This document shows positions 30,338-38,683 of a stretch of 64,000 bases of DNA, piece after piece. Made by a program: the position numbers and the translations under genes. The notes beneath the pieces were generated by a model. That model did not search any database. It saw only the letters and a program-made list of their open reading frames with translations, and was not told where the DNA came from. Every line of letters starts with the position of its first letter. Position 1 is the first letter of the stretch. Origin of the DNA: Bacillota bacterium (lineage in GTDB: Bacteria > Bacillota > UBA4882 > UBA8346); NCBI GenBank assembly GCA_023400055.1, contig JAEXFN010000046.1, positions 11,883-75,882 on the forward strand, given 5' to 3'.

Positions 30338-30586
30338 ATGGCAGTTCCCTTGACCGTTATGGGTATTTTGGTCGATCACCGGGGTGAACATGCCCCAAGA
30401 GTTCAAGAAGTGATTACCCGCCATGGCTCGGACATTATTTGCCGGATGGGCGTGCCCAGTCCTTCGAAACGACAGGGCCTGATTACCTTAGTTTTTGAAG
30501 GAGATCCCTCGGGTATTCAACAATTCCGTCACGAATTGGAGGAGATATCCGGGGTCAACGTGCAAACCATGAGTTTTATCCAGTAA
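30338..30586 (+). CDS. TM1266-like protein (putative iron-only hydrogenase system regulator)
   Basis: 82 residues, preceded by GAGGTGATT 8 bases before the ATG. The pattern VMGILVD, the central IICRMGVPSPSKRQGLITLV and the terminal LEEISGVNVQTMSF match the TM1266 family, a small ferredoxin-like (NikR C-terminal/ACT-like) domain annotated as a regulator of [FeFe]-hydrogenase systems because it co-occurs with hydE/hydG/hydF. No hydrogenase gene is in this window. There is no DNA-binding part, so any regulatory role would be by protein contact or ligand sensing. Confidence 0.7.
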   Translation: MAVPLTVMGILVDHRGEHAPRVQEVITRHGSDIICRMGVPSPSKRQGLITLVFEGDPSGIQQFRHELEEISGVNVQTMSFIQ

Positions 30587-30754
30587 AGGCTTAGTCTTCC
30601 AATGTCTGTGCGGGTTGGCTATATAAGTCCAATTAAATCTCAGGTATGGATCATGTCCCGAAAGCCGACCATGATGGAAAATCAGAGGATTTGGGAGTGC
30701 AATCCTCATTGGATTGGGAATTTATTTCAGCCTATACGGAAAAGAAGGTGTAAC

Positions 30755-31657
30755 ATGAAAAAGGTGATCCTCTGGCTGAAAGCGATGCGGGCTTCGTTCT
30801 TTCCGACTTCTTTCATTTCGGTGCTGGTGGGCGCGGCGGTAAGTAGCGGCCAACATCAGGTGCGCCTGGGAAGTTTGGTCTTGGCGTTGATCGTCGTTGC
30901 CAGCAATCAGGCGGGGGCTAATCTGATCAATGACTATTTTGACGCCGTGGGGAGCGATCCCCTCAATCAGAATGCCACTCCTTTCAATGGGGGAAGCCGC
31001 CTGATTCAGCGGAAAATCCTGCCCCGCCACAGTTATTTGCGAGCGGCGCTAACCGCCTTTGCCATTGCTTTATTGACCTCGGCTGCACTCGCTTGGTCCT
31101 ATCATAATGGTTTAATCTTCATTTTGGCGCTGACCGGCTCGTTGATCGGTGTGACTTACAGCGCCGGATTGACCAATGGGATGGGCCGGGGCTGGGGCGA
31201 GCTGGCGGTGGGGATCGGTTTTGGACCGCTGGCGGTACTCGGCAGTTATTTGTTGCAAACTAACTCCTTTGCTTGGAAAGCGGTCCTGGCGGGTGTGCCG
31301 GTCGGCTTTCTGATTATGGGGGTGCTTATCCTCAATGAGTTTCCGGACGTAGAGGCCGACCAGACCGCCGGCAAACGCAATTGGATAGTTCGCGCCGGTG
31401 GCGACCGCCAGGGATTATGGGTCTATCTGCTGGTGATTACCTTCGCATATCTGGCGATTTCCCTGGGAGTTTTTACGGGAGTATTTCCGGGACGGATACT
31501 CATCTCCTATTTCTCAATCCCTCTGGCGGTTTGGATCATTTTAAAGGCATGGGTTTGCCGGACCCGGGTCCCGGAATTGATCCCGGCTTTGGCGGGTAAC
31601 GTTTTATTGACGGTATTAACCGGTTTGCTGATCAGTTTGGGCTTTTGGGGACATTAA
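30755..31657 (+). CDS. UbiA-family prenyltransferase (MenA-like)
   Basis: 300 residues with about eight membrane helices. The first Asp-rich motif is in NLINDYFDAVGSD and the second in LNEFPDVEADQTAGKRN, as in 1,4-dihydroxy-2-naphthoate prenyltransferase and relatives. It transfers a polyprenyl chain to an aromatic or other acceptor at the membrane. GAAGGTG lies 6 bases before the ATG at 30755; the open frame back to 30602 is not convincing. No other menaquinone gene is adjacent, so the acceptor is uncertain. Confidence 0.87.
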   Translation: MKKVILWLKAMRASFFPTSFISVLVGAAVSSGQHQVRLGSLVLALIVVASNQAGANLINDYFDAVGSDPLNQNATPFNGGSRLIQRKILPRHSYLRAALTAFAIALLTSAALAWSYHNGLIFILALTGSLIGVTYSAGLTNGMGRGWGELAVGIGFGPLAVLGSYLLQTNSFAWKAVLAGVPVGFLIMGVLILNEFPDVEADQTAGKRNWIVRAGGDRQGLWVYLLVITFAYLAISLGVFTGVFPGRILISYFSIPLAVWIILKAWVCRTRVPELIPALAGNVLLTVLTGLLISLGFWGH

Positions 31658-31681
31658 GTTTTGAAGTAAACCGGGACTGGG

Positions 31682-31710
31682 AGCTGTGGCAAAGGTGCGA
31701 CAGCTTTTTT
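31682..31710 (+). terminator. Terminator of UbiA-family gene
   Basis: AGCTGTGGCA (31682-31691) pairs with TGCGACAGCT (31696-31705) with one mismatch, followed by a T6 run. Confidence 0.75.
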
Positions 31711-31822
31711 GCGTTAAAAAACAGTAAAGAAGGTTCGAACGAGGTTTTTAAATTTTGATCGGGTAGAGGAGTTTCCGGCGCGGTTAGCGAATAAAAAAGT
31801 TACGAAATGTGGAGGAAATACC

Positions 31823-33478
31823 ATGGAATATCAGACCCTCTACCGGCGCTGGCGGCCCGGAATCTTCAAAGATGTGGTCGGCCAGCAGCATGTAGTGACG
31901 ACGCTATATCACGCCATTGAAAATCAACGGGTCGCCCATGCTTATTTGTTCACCGGACCGCGCGGCACCGGCAAAACCAGCATCGCCAAGATCTTCGCCA
32001 AGGCATTGAACTGTTTGGAGCCCCAAGGCGCCGAGGCCTGCGGCCATTGTTCCAACTGCAACCGGATCGGCGAGGGTACTTTTCTGGATGTGATAGAGAT
32101 CGATGCCGCTTCCAACCGGGGAATCGATGAGATCCGGGACTTGCGGGAGAAGGTGCGCTTCGCCCCGGCGGAAGGCAAGTATAAAATATATATCATCGAT
32201 GAAGTGCATATGCTGACCACGGAAGCCTTCAATGCGCTGTTAAAAACCTTGGAAGAGCCGCCGCAATTTGTGGTTTTCATCCTGGCGACCACCGAGATCC
32301 ACAAGATTCCGGTGACGATCTTATCGCGCTGCCAGCGTTTTGATTTTAAACGGTTTACGGTGGCCGAGATCAAGGGGCGGTTGGCCCAGGTTTTAACCGC
32401 CGAGGGCGTGACGGACTGGTCGGAGCGGGCCCTGGAGCTCATCGCTGAAAATGCCGAAGGCGGGATGCGCGACGCCCTGGGTTTGCTGGAGCAGGTACTG
32501 GCCCATGGCCAGGGCCATCTGGAGGAAGCGACGGTCCGGGCGATTCTGGGGTTGACCAGTGAAGAAGCGGTAGCGGCCATCACGGCTGCCGTAATCGGCC
32601 GGTCGACGGGCCAGGCTTTGGAAGTGCTGAACCGGGTCAATCAGGATGGCAAGGATATTTATCAGTTTGGCCGCAGTCTGGTGAATCATTTCCGCGATTT
32701 GTTGCTGGCCGAGGTCAGCGGCGCCGGAGACGGTCAGGTTGCTCCGGCTGAGCTGATGCAAGCTATCGAGGTATTGGCCGATGCTGCCTATGAGGTGAAA
32801 CGCAGTCAGCAAAGCTCCCTCCCGTTGGAGCTGGCGCTGATCAAGTTGACCACTCCGGGTTTGGACTATGCGACCCTGGAGCGGCGTTTGGCCCGGCTGG
32901 AAAAGTTGTTGGAAGGTCAGTCCGTTGCGCCGCAAGGATCGTCCGAGCCGATGCGGAAGGTTCCCGCCCCGGCGGAACCGAAGGAAGAACTGGTAGCGAT
33001 CCAGAGAACGATTCCGCCGCAACCGCCGGCGCAATCTCCGGTTCCGGCCCCGGAAGAGAAACCGCTGCGCCCACCGGCAGCGGCAGCGGCGGACGGGACC
33101 GCCAAACTGGACTGGGCCGCATTCCTGGAAGCGGTCAAAAACAAAAAAAGGACTTTAGCGGCTTTAATTCAGGAAGGAAAGCCGTTACAATGGGAAGAGG
33201 ATCGCTTAACCGTCGGTTTGCCGCCGAATCTGAAATTTCATTTGGAAAACTTAAGTTTGCCCCAAAACCGGGAACTGCTCGAAAGCATTCTGCAAGAGGT
33301 TACCGGCAACACCTGCCGGATTCATTGTGTGCCGCTCACTGAGAATGCCCCGGAAGGAAAGCCCAATAAACCGCCGGCCCCGGCCGCGGTCCCCGAACCG
33401 TTGGCCAAGGCGCTGGCAATCTTCGGCGGCGAAGCCCAGCCGATACCCAATTCGAAGGAGGATAAGAATAATGCCTAA
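31823..33478 (+). CDS. dnaX: DNA polymerase III subunit gamma/tau
   Basis: 551 residues. Walker A GPRGTGKT (45-52), the zinc site Cys64, Cys73, Cys76, Cys79, Walker B-like IIDEVHML, the LLKTLEEPP and sensor ATTEIHKIP segments and the SRC arginine-finger motif are all present. After the AAA+ and collar domains comes a Pro/Ala-rich linker (about 375-425) and a C-terminal tau-type domain that binds polymerase or helicase. It is the clamp-loader ATPase. GTGGAGGAA precedes the ATG. It starts the conserved dnaX-ybaB-recR cluster; no SRP RNA was found before it. Confidence 0.97.
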   Translation: MEYQTLYRRWRPGIFKDVVGQQHVVTTLYHAIENQRVAHAYLFTGPRGTGKTSIAKIFAKALNCLEPQGAEACGHCSNCNRIGEGTFLDVIEIDAASNRGIDEIRDLREKVRFAPAEGKYKIYIIDEVHMLTTEAFNALLKTLEEPPQFVVFILATTEIHKIPVTILSRCQRFDFKRFTVAEIKGRLAQVLTAEGVTDWSERALELIAENAEGGMRDALGLLEQVLAHGQGHLEEATVRAILGLTSEEAVAAITAAVIGRSTGQALEVLNRVNQDGKDIYQFGRSLVNHFRDLLLAEVSGAGDGQVAPAELMQAIEVLADAAYEVKRSQQSSLPLELALIKLTTPGLDYATLERRLARLEKLLEGQSVAPQGSSEPMRKVPAPAEPKEELVAIQRTIPPQPPAQSPVPAPEEKPLRPPAAAAADGTAKLDWAAFLEAVKNKKRTLAALIQEGKPLQWEEDRLTVGLPPNLKFHLENLSLPQNRELLESILQEVTGNTCRIHCVPLTENAPEGKPNKPPAPAAVPEPLAKALAIFGGEAQPIPNSKEDKNNA

Positions 33479-33791
33479 TATGCAACAAGCGATGAAGCAG
33501 ATTCAAAAGATGCAGGCGGAGATGGCCCGCGTTCAACAGGAGCTGGAGAGCAAAACCGTAACCGCTACGGCGGGCGGCGGCGTGGTCAGCGTGGAAGTCT
33601 CGGGAAAACTGGAACTGAAAAAGATCGAGATCAGCCCGGAAGTGGTCAGCAGCGAAGACTTGGAAATGCTGCAGGACCTGATTACCGCGGCGGTGAACGA
33701 AGGGCTCAAAAAGGCCCAGGAGATGGCAGCCAACGACATGGCCAAAGTCACCGGGAACATCAATATTCCTGGTTTACCAGGCTTGTTCTAA
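33471..33791 (+). CDS. ybaB: YbaB/EbfC-family nucleoid-associated protein
   Basis: 106 residues. The N-terminal coiled coil (MQQAMKQIQKMQAEMARVQQEL split over residues 3-25), the GGGVVSVEVSGKLELKKIEI strands and the C-terminal LPGLF end are typical. The dimeric tweezers-like protein binds DNA non-specifically or at RecR-linked sites. Its ATG overlaps the end of dnaX by 8 bases with GGAGG inside dnaX, and recR follows after 2 bases, so the three genes are tightly coupled. The Bacillus counterpart is YaaK. Confidence 0.95.
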   Translation: MPNMQQAMKQIQKMQAEMARVQQELESKTVTATAGGGVVSVEVSGKLELKKIEISPEVVSSEDLEMLQDLITAAVNEGLKKAQEMAANDMAKVTGNINIPGLPGLF

Positions 33792-33793
33792 TC

Positions 33794-34390
33794 ATGCTCT
33801 ATCCGCAACCCATGACCCGACTCATCCATGAGCTCGCCAAGCTTCCGGGAGTCGGGCCCCGCACCGCTCAGCGGCTGGCTTTTTATGTTTTAACTTTAAC
33901 CGACGAAGAAGTAGGCAAGCTCGCCGAAGCCATTCTGGAGGCCAAGCATAAGATCGGATTCTGTGAGGTCTGTGGTCAACTCACCGAGACCTCTCCTTGC
34001 GCTACCTGTCAAGATCCGGCGCGGGAACAAAAACTGCTGTGCGTGGTGGAAGAGCCCAAGGATGTCATTGCGATGGAGAAAACCCGGATTTTTAAGGGAT
34101 TGTATCATGTGTTGGGCGGCGCGATCTCGCCCTTGGAAGGGATCGGACCCGAGGATTTGCGGATCAAGGAGTTGCTTGAGCGGCTGCGGACCGGCCATTT
34201 CGAGGAAATGATCATCGCCACGGATCCGAATGTCGAAGGCGAGGCCACCGCGCTTTACTTGAGCAAGATCATCCATCCGCTCGGCCTGAAAATTACCCGG
34301 TTGGCACGGGGCTTGCCGGTCGGAGGGGATCTGGAATATATCGATGAAATTACGCTAGGCAAAGCTTTTGAAGGCCGTACGGAACTTTGA
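33794..34390 (+). CDS. recR: Recombination mediator RecR
   Basis: 198 residues. Helix-hairpin-helix LPGVGPRTAQRLAF (17-30), zinc site Cys57, Cys60, Cys69, Cys72, TOPRIM domain (VVEEPKDVIAMEK and ATDPNVEGEATA) and the C-terminal Walker B-like LARGLPVGGDLEY. With RecF/RecO it loads RecA at gaps. The gene begins 2 bases after ybaB. Confidence 0.97.
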   Translation: MLYPQPMTRLIHELAKLPGVGPRTAQRLAFYVLTLTDEEVGKLAEAILEAKHKIGFCEVCGQLTETSPCATCQDPAREQKLLCVVEEPKDVIAMEKTRIFKGLYHVLGGAISPLEGIGPEDLRIKELLERLRTGHFEEMIIATDPNVEGEATALYLSKIIHPLGLKITRLARGLPVGGDLEYIDEITLGKAFEGRTEL

Positions 34391-34452
34391 TGTATAAAAC
34401 TTCCTTCATCGACTCATACTGGCTATAAGCTGGAAAGGTGGAGGAATGAAGC

Positions 34453-34755
34453 ATGAAGTCCAAAAAGAGAGATCCCCAAGGATTTTTGCGGCTGGGCTTG
34501 CGTAAAATGAACGAAGCGCTCCGCTGGAGCGACCCGGCGGTCGGCGACTATCCCGTGCCGGAGTTGGAGGAGCTGTTGGAGGACGCCCGCCGCGATTGGC
34601 GGTATGCCAAACTGTACTTCAACTGCGTCACCGAGCCGGATCTGATCGATCATGCCGTGATGAATCTGGCGGCGGCCGAAAAGAAATATATCTATCTCCT
34701 GAAGCAAGCCAAAGAGACCGGTCTCTGTGTCGAACCGGCCATGCTCAATAACTGA
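34453..34755 (+). CDS. yaaL: YaaL-like DUF2508 protein
   Basis: 100 residues, predicted all helical, with the sequence EDARRDWRYAKLYFNCVTEPDLIDHA in two adjacent helices characteristic of YaaL/DUF2508. Function unknown; the gene is kept between recR and bofA across spore formers. AAGGTGGAGG lies upstream of the ATG. The position here supports the assignment as strongly as the sequence does. Confidence 0.85.
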   Translation: MKSKKRDPQGFLRLGLRKMNEALRWSDPAVGDYPVPELEELLEDARRDWRYAKLYFNCVTEPDLIDHAVMNLAAAEKKYIYLLKQAKETGLCVEPAMLNN

Positions 34756-34779
34756 GCATAATCATTCAAATAACGAAAC

Positions 34780-34815
34780 GCCGCGGGAACATCGGGAATC
34801 AAGCGGCAGTTTTTT
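34780..34815 (+). terminator. Weak terminator-like hairpin after yaaL
   Basis: GCCGC (34780-34784) and GCGGC (34803-34807) with an 18-base loop, followed by T6. The stem is short. Confidence 0.35.
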
Positions 34816-34882
34816 AAAATTTGGTCACCCGAGTAATGAAACCAGCCGCCCTCCAATAGAATGAAATGGAGGGGGGTTGTTT

Positions 34883-35149
34883 ATGTCTGCCGGAATGATC
34901 TTAACCTATCTCGCGGTGCTTATTTTGCTGTATTTGATCGGGAAAAGCTGTTGGAAACCGTTATTTCTGCTATTTCAGCTGTTGTTTCAAGGAGCCTTGG
35001 GGGCGCTCGGAATCTATCTGGCCAATTTCCTTTTGACCAACTGGCAGTTGGGAGTGGCGCTAAACCCTTACAATTCATTGCTGGTTGGTTTCCTGGGACT
35101 TCCGGGACTGGGTTTGGTTTTGGCGCTAAAATACTGGCTTCGCATCTGA
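34883..35149 (+). CDS. bofA: Pro-sigma-K processing inhibitor BofA
   Basis: 88 residues with two hydrophobic segments (ILTYLAVLILLYLIGK and the GALGALGIYLANFLL region) and the C-terminal NPYNSLLVGFLGLPGLGLVLALKY typical of BofA. It sits in the mother-cell forespore membrane and restrains the SpoIVFB protease. GGAGGGG is 8 bases before the ATG at 34883; an in-frame TTG at 34877 overlaps the ribosome site. Its presence is an endosporulation marker. Confidence 0.9.
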   Translation: MSAGMILTYLAVLILLYLIGKSCWKPLFLLFQLLFQGALGALGIYLANFLLTNWQLGVALNPYNSLLVGFLGLPGLGLVLALKYWLRI

Positions 35150-35270
35150 ATCCGGAAGGCTCTCGCAATTGGCAGAGAATGGAATCGCGGATTGACGTGG
35201 CGGGACAGACACGAAACGCAGCTTCCGGGCATAGAGTAAGTTAGAGGATTACCAAGCGGAGGTAAGAAAA

Positions 35271-35468
35271 ATGTCTTCCCCTGCGTGTTTCGGTTGTGGC
35301 GGATCCGTCCCCGACGGCCTCGCGATCTGCGGGCAGTATTTATGCCCAATGTGTGAAGCGCGTTTGGTCCAGAGCAACGTGGCCCAGACTGATTATCAAC
35401 AGTGGATCGACAATTGTCGGAGTTTTTGGGAAAAAATAAAAATTGATTTAAGAAGTATACCGGAGTAG
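35271..35468 (+). CDS. csfB: Gin-family anti-sigma factor (CsfB)
   Basis: 65 residues. A small zinc-finger protein with CFGCGG and YLCPMCEARL, giving two CxxC pairs at positions 6/9 and 25/28, followed by one helix. Gin/CsfB inhibits sigma-G (and sigma-E) in sporulation. GGAGGT lies 8 bases before the ATG. Its place after bofA and before the yaaO-like decarboxylase gene is the same as in Bacillus. The stop codon lies in the 5' arm of a terminator. Confidence 0.88.
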   Translation: MSSPACFGCGGSVPDGLAICGQYLCPMCEARLVQSNVAQTDYQQWIDNCRSFWEKIKIDLRSIPE

Positions 35469-35488
35469 GCGAGACGCCTATTTTTTTT
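35466..35488 (+). terminator. Terminator of csfB
   Basis: TAGGCG (35466-35471), loop AGA, CGCCTA (35475-35480) and eight T residues. The TAG stop codon forms the base of the stem. Confidence 0.88.
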
Positions 35489-35506
35489 ATTTATACCCCC
35501 AGCTTA

Positions 35507-35692
35507 AACCCGAGGATCGGTGCGCTGGGATAGACCGCAAGGAAGTCGCTCTGGCAACTTCTGTCGAAACCGGAAGGGATCCCTTAGAGAGAATCGGTTT
35601 TGAACGGAGACAATAATGTTAAAAGGGCGTCCGCCCCCGAGGCCAACCGAGGCAGCCGGCGGCGACTTTAACGTTAACTGGAGGTGAATGCT
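35507..35692 (+). promoter_or_regulatory. Possible structured 5' leader of the starch-binding-module gene
   Basis: This 186-base stretch has several complementary segments: GAAGT/ACTTC at about 35546-35564, AAACCG/CGGTTT flanking a GGGATCCC, and GTTAAA/TTTAAC enclosing GTCCGCC and GGCGGCGAC just before the ribosome site. It does not match any riboswitch consensus I know. It may be a structured mRNA leader, or chance structure in GC-rich DNA. Confidence 0.25.
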
Positions 35693-36046
35693 TTGAGTTT
35701 TTTAGATTTTTGGTTCGGACAATCCAATGACCAGGAGTTTGCCATCCTTGACGACAACGAGGTGAGTTGGAAGCCCGTTCCCGTGAAAGCCGGAGATAAG
35801 GTCCAGATTAAGTACCGCGGTCTTTTAAAAGACCGTGGGGCGGAGGATCTTTATCTTTACTATTCATTTGACAATTGGAGCGTCCCGGCCCAAACCAGTA
35901 AGATGAAGCAACAAAAGAATGGCGATTTTACGGCCGCCGTGGCAGCAACCGGGCAGCAATTAAATTTCTGTTTCAAGGATTCCGCAGAAAACTGGGATAA
36001 TAATAACGGCCAAAATTGGAACTTGTTTTTACAACCACAAAATTAA
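35693..36046 (+). CDS. Carbohydrate-binding module protein (CBM25/53-like, starch-binding)
   Basis: 117 residues from a TTG start with GGAGGTG 6 bases upstream (an overlapping GTG at 35684 is possible). The single domain carries VKAGDKVQIKYRGLL, YLYYSFDNWS and the terminal FKDSAENWDNNNGQNW, the pattern of CBM25/CBM53 starch-binding modules (aromatic residues on the binding face, WDNNNG loop). There is no signal peptide and no catalytic domain, so it is a free-standing intracellular module, perhaps binding glycogen or alpha-glucan. It occupies the place of xpaC-yaaN in the Bacillus order and has its own leader and terminator. Confidence 0.78.
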   Translation: MSFLDFWFGQSNDQEFAILDDNEVSWKPVPVKAGDKVQIKYRGLLKDRGAEDLYLYYSFDNWSVPAQTSKMKQQKNGDFTAAVAATGQQLNFCFKDSAENWDNNNGQNWNLFLQPQN

Positions 36047-36071
36047 ATCCGCTATAATCGATTTTTAAGAT

Positions 36072-36103
36072 AACCCGCCCCGTTAAGGTAGCGGGGTTTT
36101 TTA
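36072..36103 (+). terminator. Terminator after starch-binding-module gene
   Basis: AACCCGC (36072-36078) pairs with GCGGGGTT (36091-36098, one bulge), followed by T6. Confidence 0.75.
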
Positions 36104-36185
36104 TATTACCGGGATTGTAATTTTAAAATGCGGCTCGGTATAAAAAGAGGAAAGCAAAAAAGACTTGTCGAATTCTTAGGGTTAA

Positions 36186-37601
36186 ATGAAAGAAGAAGCG
36201 ATGCATCAGGTCGCGCCGCTTTTCGAGGCGTTGCTCGGTTATCGCCGGGATCCGGCAGTTCCTTTTCACACGCCGGGCCATAAGGCCGGGCTGGGGCTGG
36301 AAGCGGAATGGCGAATGCTTTCCGACTGGTCCGGCTTGGATTTGACGGAGATCGCCGGCCTACCTTGGGAACGGGCGTTGGCCGACGCCGAAAGGCTGGC
36401 GGCGCAGCTTTTTAAGGCCGAAGCGAGTTTTTTCCTGACCCAGGGGGCTACCCAGGGGATCATCGGCGGAATGCTCGGAGCTTTTGCTCCGGGGGCCACG
36501 GTGCTGGTCGCCCGCAACTGTCATGTCGCGGTGATTCGCGGTTTGATCCTGGCCGATCTAAAGCCGGTTTATGTTGCGGTCGATTCCGTATCGCAATGGG
36601 GAATCCCCGCCGGGCTCGATATAGATGACCTGGCGCAGGCCGTGAAGGCTCATCCTGAGGCCGCCGGCTTGATCTGGACCAACCCGACTTATCAGGGGAT
36701 CGCCAGTCCGGTCGCTCCCATCCGGCAGATCATGGGAGAACGGGTACTGCTGATTGACGAAGCCCACGGCGGGCATTTGGACTGGTCGGGACTCTCCGGT
36801 TATGAAGCTCACGGCCAAGCCGATCTCTGGGTGCAGGGAACCCATAAGATTCACGGCTCGCTGACCCAGACCGGAATGCTCCACCGCGGCCGGGGTCGGT
36901 TAAATGAACCGGCACTGCGCCAGGGGCTAGAGCTGATCGGCACGACCAGTCCGTCCTTTATCCTGTTGGCCTCGCTCGACTCCACCCGCCGTTTTCTGGC
37001 ACTAAAAGGGCGTAAGCTGTTCCGGGAAAGGCTTCCGATGGTGGCCGATTTAAGAGAACGGCTCGGCCGGCTGCCGGGGATGACCGTCTTAGCGGACCCC
37101 GATTTGGACCGAGGCCGGGTTTTGGACCCTTGGAAGCTGGTGATCGCCCTGGACGGATGGAACGGTTACCAGGTCGAAGAAGTTTTGTGGCAGCGTTTCC
37201 GGATTCAACCGGAGTACGCCGATATCAAGCAGGTTACGTTTTTTATCGCGCCCTGGCAGGAAGCCGCGGCGCTGGAGCAGCTTTTTCAAGCCCTGGCCGA
37301 GATCGGCCGAACCAAAAGGCAAATTCATTCCCGCAATTTCAACCCGAGTTTCGCTATCCCGCCGGCCCGTTTGACGCCGCGGGCGGCCGCCTTCGCGCCG
37401 CGGGAAAGTGTGCCGCTGCTGCGGGCGGCCGGGCGGATCGCCGCAGCGCTGGTGGCTCCCTATCCGCCGGGCATTCCGGTGTTGGCGCCCGGCGAATTGA
37501 TCCGTGACCAGGAGATCGAAGGACTGCTGGAGATCGAACGTCAGGGCGGACAGATCCGGGGGCTCGGACCGGCCGGAGCGATTGCGGTGGTAAAGGAATA
37601 G
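36186..37601 (+). CDS. Arg/Lys/Orn decarboxylase-family PLP enzyme (YaaO-like)
   Basis: 471 residues. Fold type I decarboxylase with FHTPGHKAG near the N-terminus, LTQGATQGI, IDEAHGGHLDW and the PLP Lys in VQGTHKIHGSLTQTG. Length matches the short Bacillus class (SpeA/YaaO) rather than the 700-residue inducible enterobacterial forms. It probably makes a polyamine precursor such as agmatine or cadaverine. The start at 36186 has only a weak ribosome site; ATG 36201 is an alternative. tmk follows after 5 bases. Confidence 0.9.
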   Translation: MKEEAMHQVAPLFEALLGYRRDPAVPFHTPGHKAGLGLEAEWRMLSDWSGLDLTEIAGLPWERALADAERLAAQLFKAEASFFLTQGATQGIIGGMLGAFAPGATVLVARNCHVAVIRGLILADLKPVYVAVDSVSQWGIPAGLDIDDLAQAVKAHPEAAGLIWTNPTYQGIASPVAPIRQIMGERVLLIDEAHGGHLDWSGLSGYEAHGQADLWVQGTHKIHGSLTQTGMLHRGRGRLNEPALRQGLELIGTTSPSFILLASLDSTRRFLALKGRKLFRERLPMVADLRERLGRLPGMTVLADPDLDRGRVLDPWKLVIALDGWNGYQVEEVLWQRFRIQPEYADIKQVTFFIAPWQEAAALEQLFQALAEIGRTKRQIHSRNFNPSFAIPPARLTPRAAAFAPRESVPLLRAAGRIAAALVAPYPPGIPVLAPGELIRDQEIEGLLEIERQGGQIRGLGPAGAIAVVKE

Positions 37602-37606
37602 ATGAC

Positions 37607-38254
37607 GTGGAAAGAAAAGGACTGTTTATTACGCTGGAAGGGTTGGACGGCTGCGGCAAATCCACCCAGGCCAAGCGATTGGAGGAGGCGCTGACGCAGC
37701 AGGGCTACCCGGTGCTGCTGACCCGGGAACCCGGCGGAACCAAGCTTGCCGAGGCCATTCGCAACCTGATCCTCACTCCCAGCCGGGAAGAGTTACACCC
37801 GCTAACCGAAATCTTATTATACACGGCTGCCCGCACCCAGCATGTGAACTTCTTGATCAAGCCGGCGCTGAAGGACGGCAAGATCGTCATTTGTGACCGG
37901 TTCGTCGATTCCAGCATCGCTTATCAAGGATATGGCCTGGGTTATGACTTACATATTATTCGCGAGATCAACCGGATGGCGGTCGGCGCTTTCCTGCCCG
38001 ATCTGACCTTTCTGTTGGACATCGACACCGAACAAGGAATCCATCGGATTCAGAGTCGCTCCAATGCCGGGCGGCAAGCGGTTGACCGGATCGAAGCCCG
38101 GGGCGCCGAGTTTCAGGCCAAAGTTCGCCGGGGGTTTTTGGACCTGGCCGCGCAAGAACCGCGGATGGTGTTGGTTCCTTCATCCCGCCGCAGCATTGAA
38201 GAGATTCATGCTGAAATGCTCGCAATCGTCATGTCAAAACTGCATGGTGAATAA
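37607..38254 (+). CDS. tmk: Thymidylate kinase
   Basis: 215 residues, GTG start with AAAGGAA upstream. P-loop LEGLDGCGKST (residues 10-20), TREPGGT and the DR motif in CDRFVDSSIAYQG identify dTMP kinase; RSNAGRQAVDRIEARG forms the lid. It phosphorylates dTMP to dTDP. It is followed closely by darA, yaaR and holB in the conserved order. Confidence 0.96.
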   Translation: MERKGLFITLEGLDGCGKSTQAKRLEEALTQQGYPVLLTREPGGTKLAEAIRNLILTPSREELHPLTEILLYTAARTQHVNFLIKPALKDGKIVICDRFVDSSIAYQGYGLGYDLHIIREINRMAVGAFLPDLTFLLDIDTEQGIHRIQSRSNAGRQAVDRIEARGAEFQAKVRRGFLDLAAQEPRMVLVPSSRRSIEEIHAEMLAIVMSKLHGE

Positions 38255-38281
38255 TATTCCATAAAAAGGAAGGTGTGGGGG

Positions 38282-38611
38282 ATGAAACTTGTTATCGCAA
38301 TGATTCAGGATCAGGATGCCAACAAACTGTTGGGCATCCTCTCGGAGAACGGCTATTCCGCAACCAAGCTGGCCAGCACCGGCGGGTTCCTGCGCCAGGG
38401 CAATACCACGCTGCTGATCGGAGTGGACGACGAGCGGGTCCAGGAATTGATGGACTTGATCAAAGAAACCTCGAAATCCCGGAAACAGTTGGTCACTCCG
38501 CTGGCCTCGGTCGGGCGTTCGCTCAACAATTACATGACGGAGCCGGTCGAGGTCACTGTGGGGGGCGCGACCGTCTTTGTGGTGGCCGTGGAGGATTTCG
38601 CCAAGGTATAA
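38282..38611 (+). CDS. darA: Cyclic-di-AMP receptor DarA/PstA (YaaQ)
   Basis: 109 residues. PII-like fold with MKLVIAMIQDQDANKL, LASTGGFLRQGNTTLLIGV and a terminal GGATVFVVAVEDF, all hallmarks of the c-di-AMP-binding PII-like proteins of Bacillota. The TGGFLRQGNTT loop binds the dinucleotide. GGAAGGTG precedes the ATG. The physiological target of these proteins remains unclear. Confidence 0.93.
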   Translation: MKLVIAMIQDQDANKLLGILSENGYSATKLASTGGFLRQGNTTLLIGVDDERVQELMDLIKETSKSRKQLVTPLASVGRSLNNYMTEPVEVTVGGATVFVVAVEDFAKV

Positions 38612-38683
38612 AACGGGAATGGGCCCGGGAGGACGCAAGCGAGAATCCGGATAAAAATTACCGGGTAAATGGGGTAAACTAAA

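Noticed and set aside
31730..31750. GGTTCGAAC, resembling a tRNA T-loop, before dnaX
   Set aside because: Flanking bases cannot form the T-stem or acceptor stem; no tRNA cloverleaf fits. An SRP RNA was also sought here and not found.
35507..35692. Known riboswitch class upstream of the CBM gene
   Set aside because: Compared by eye with SAM, c-di-AMP, c-di-GMP, glycine, guanidine, fluoride and THF motifs; none fits, so it is left as an unassigned structured leader.
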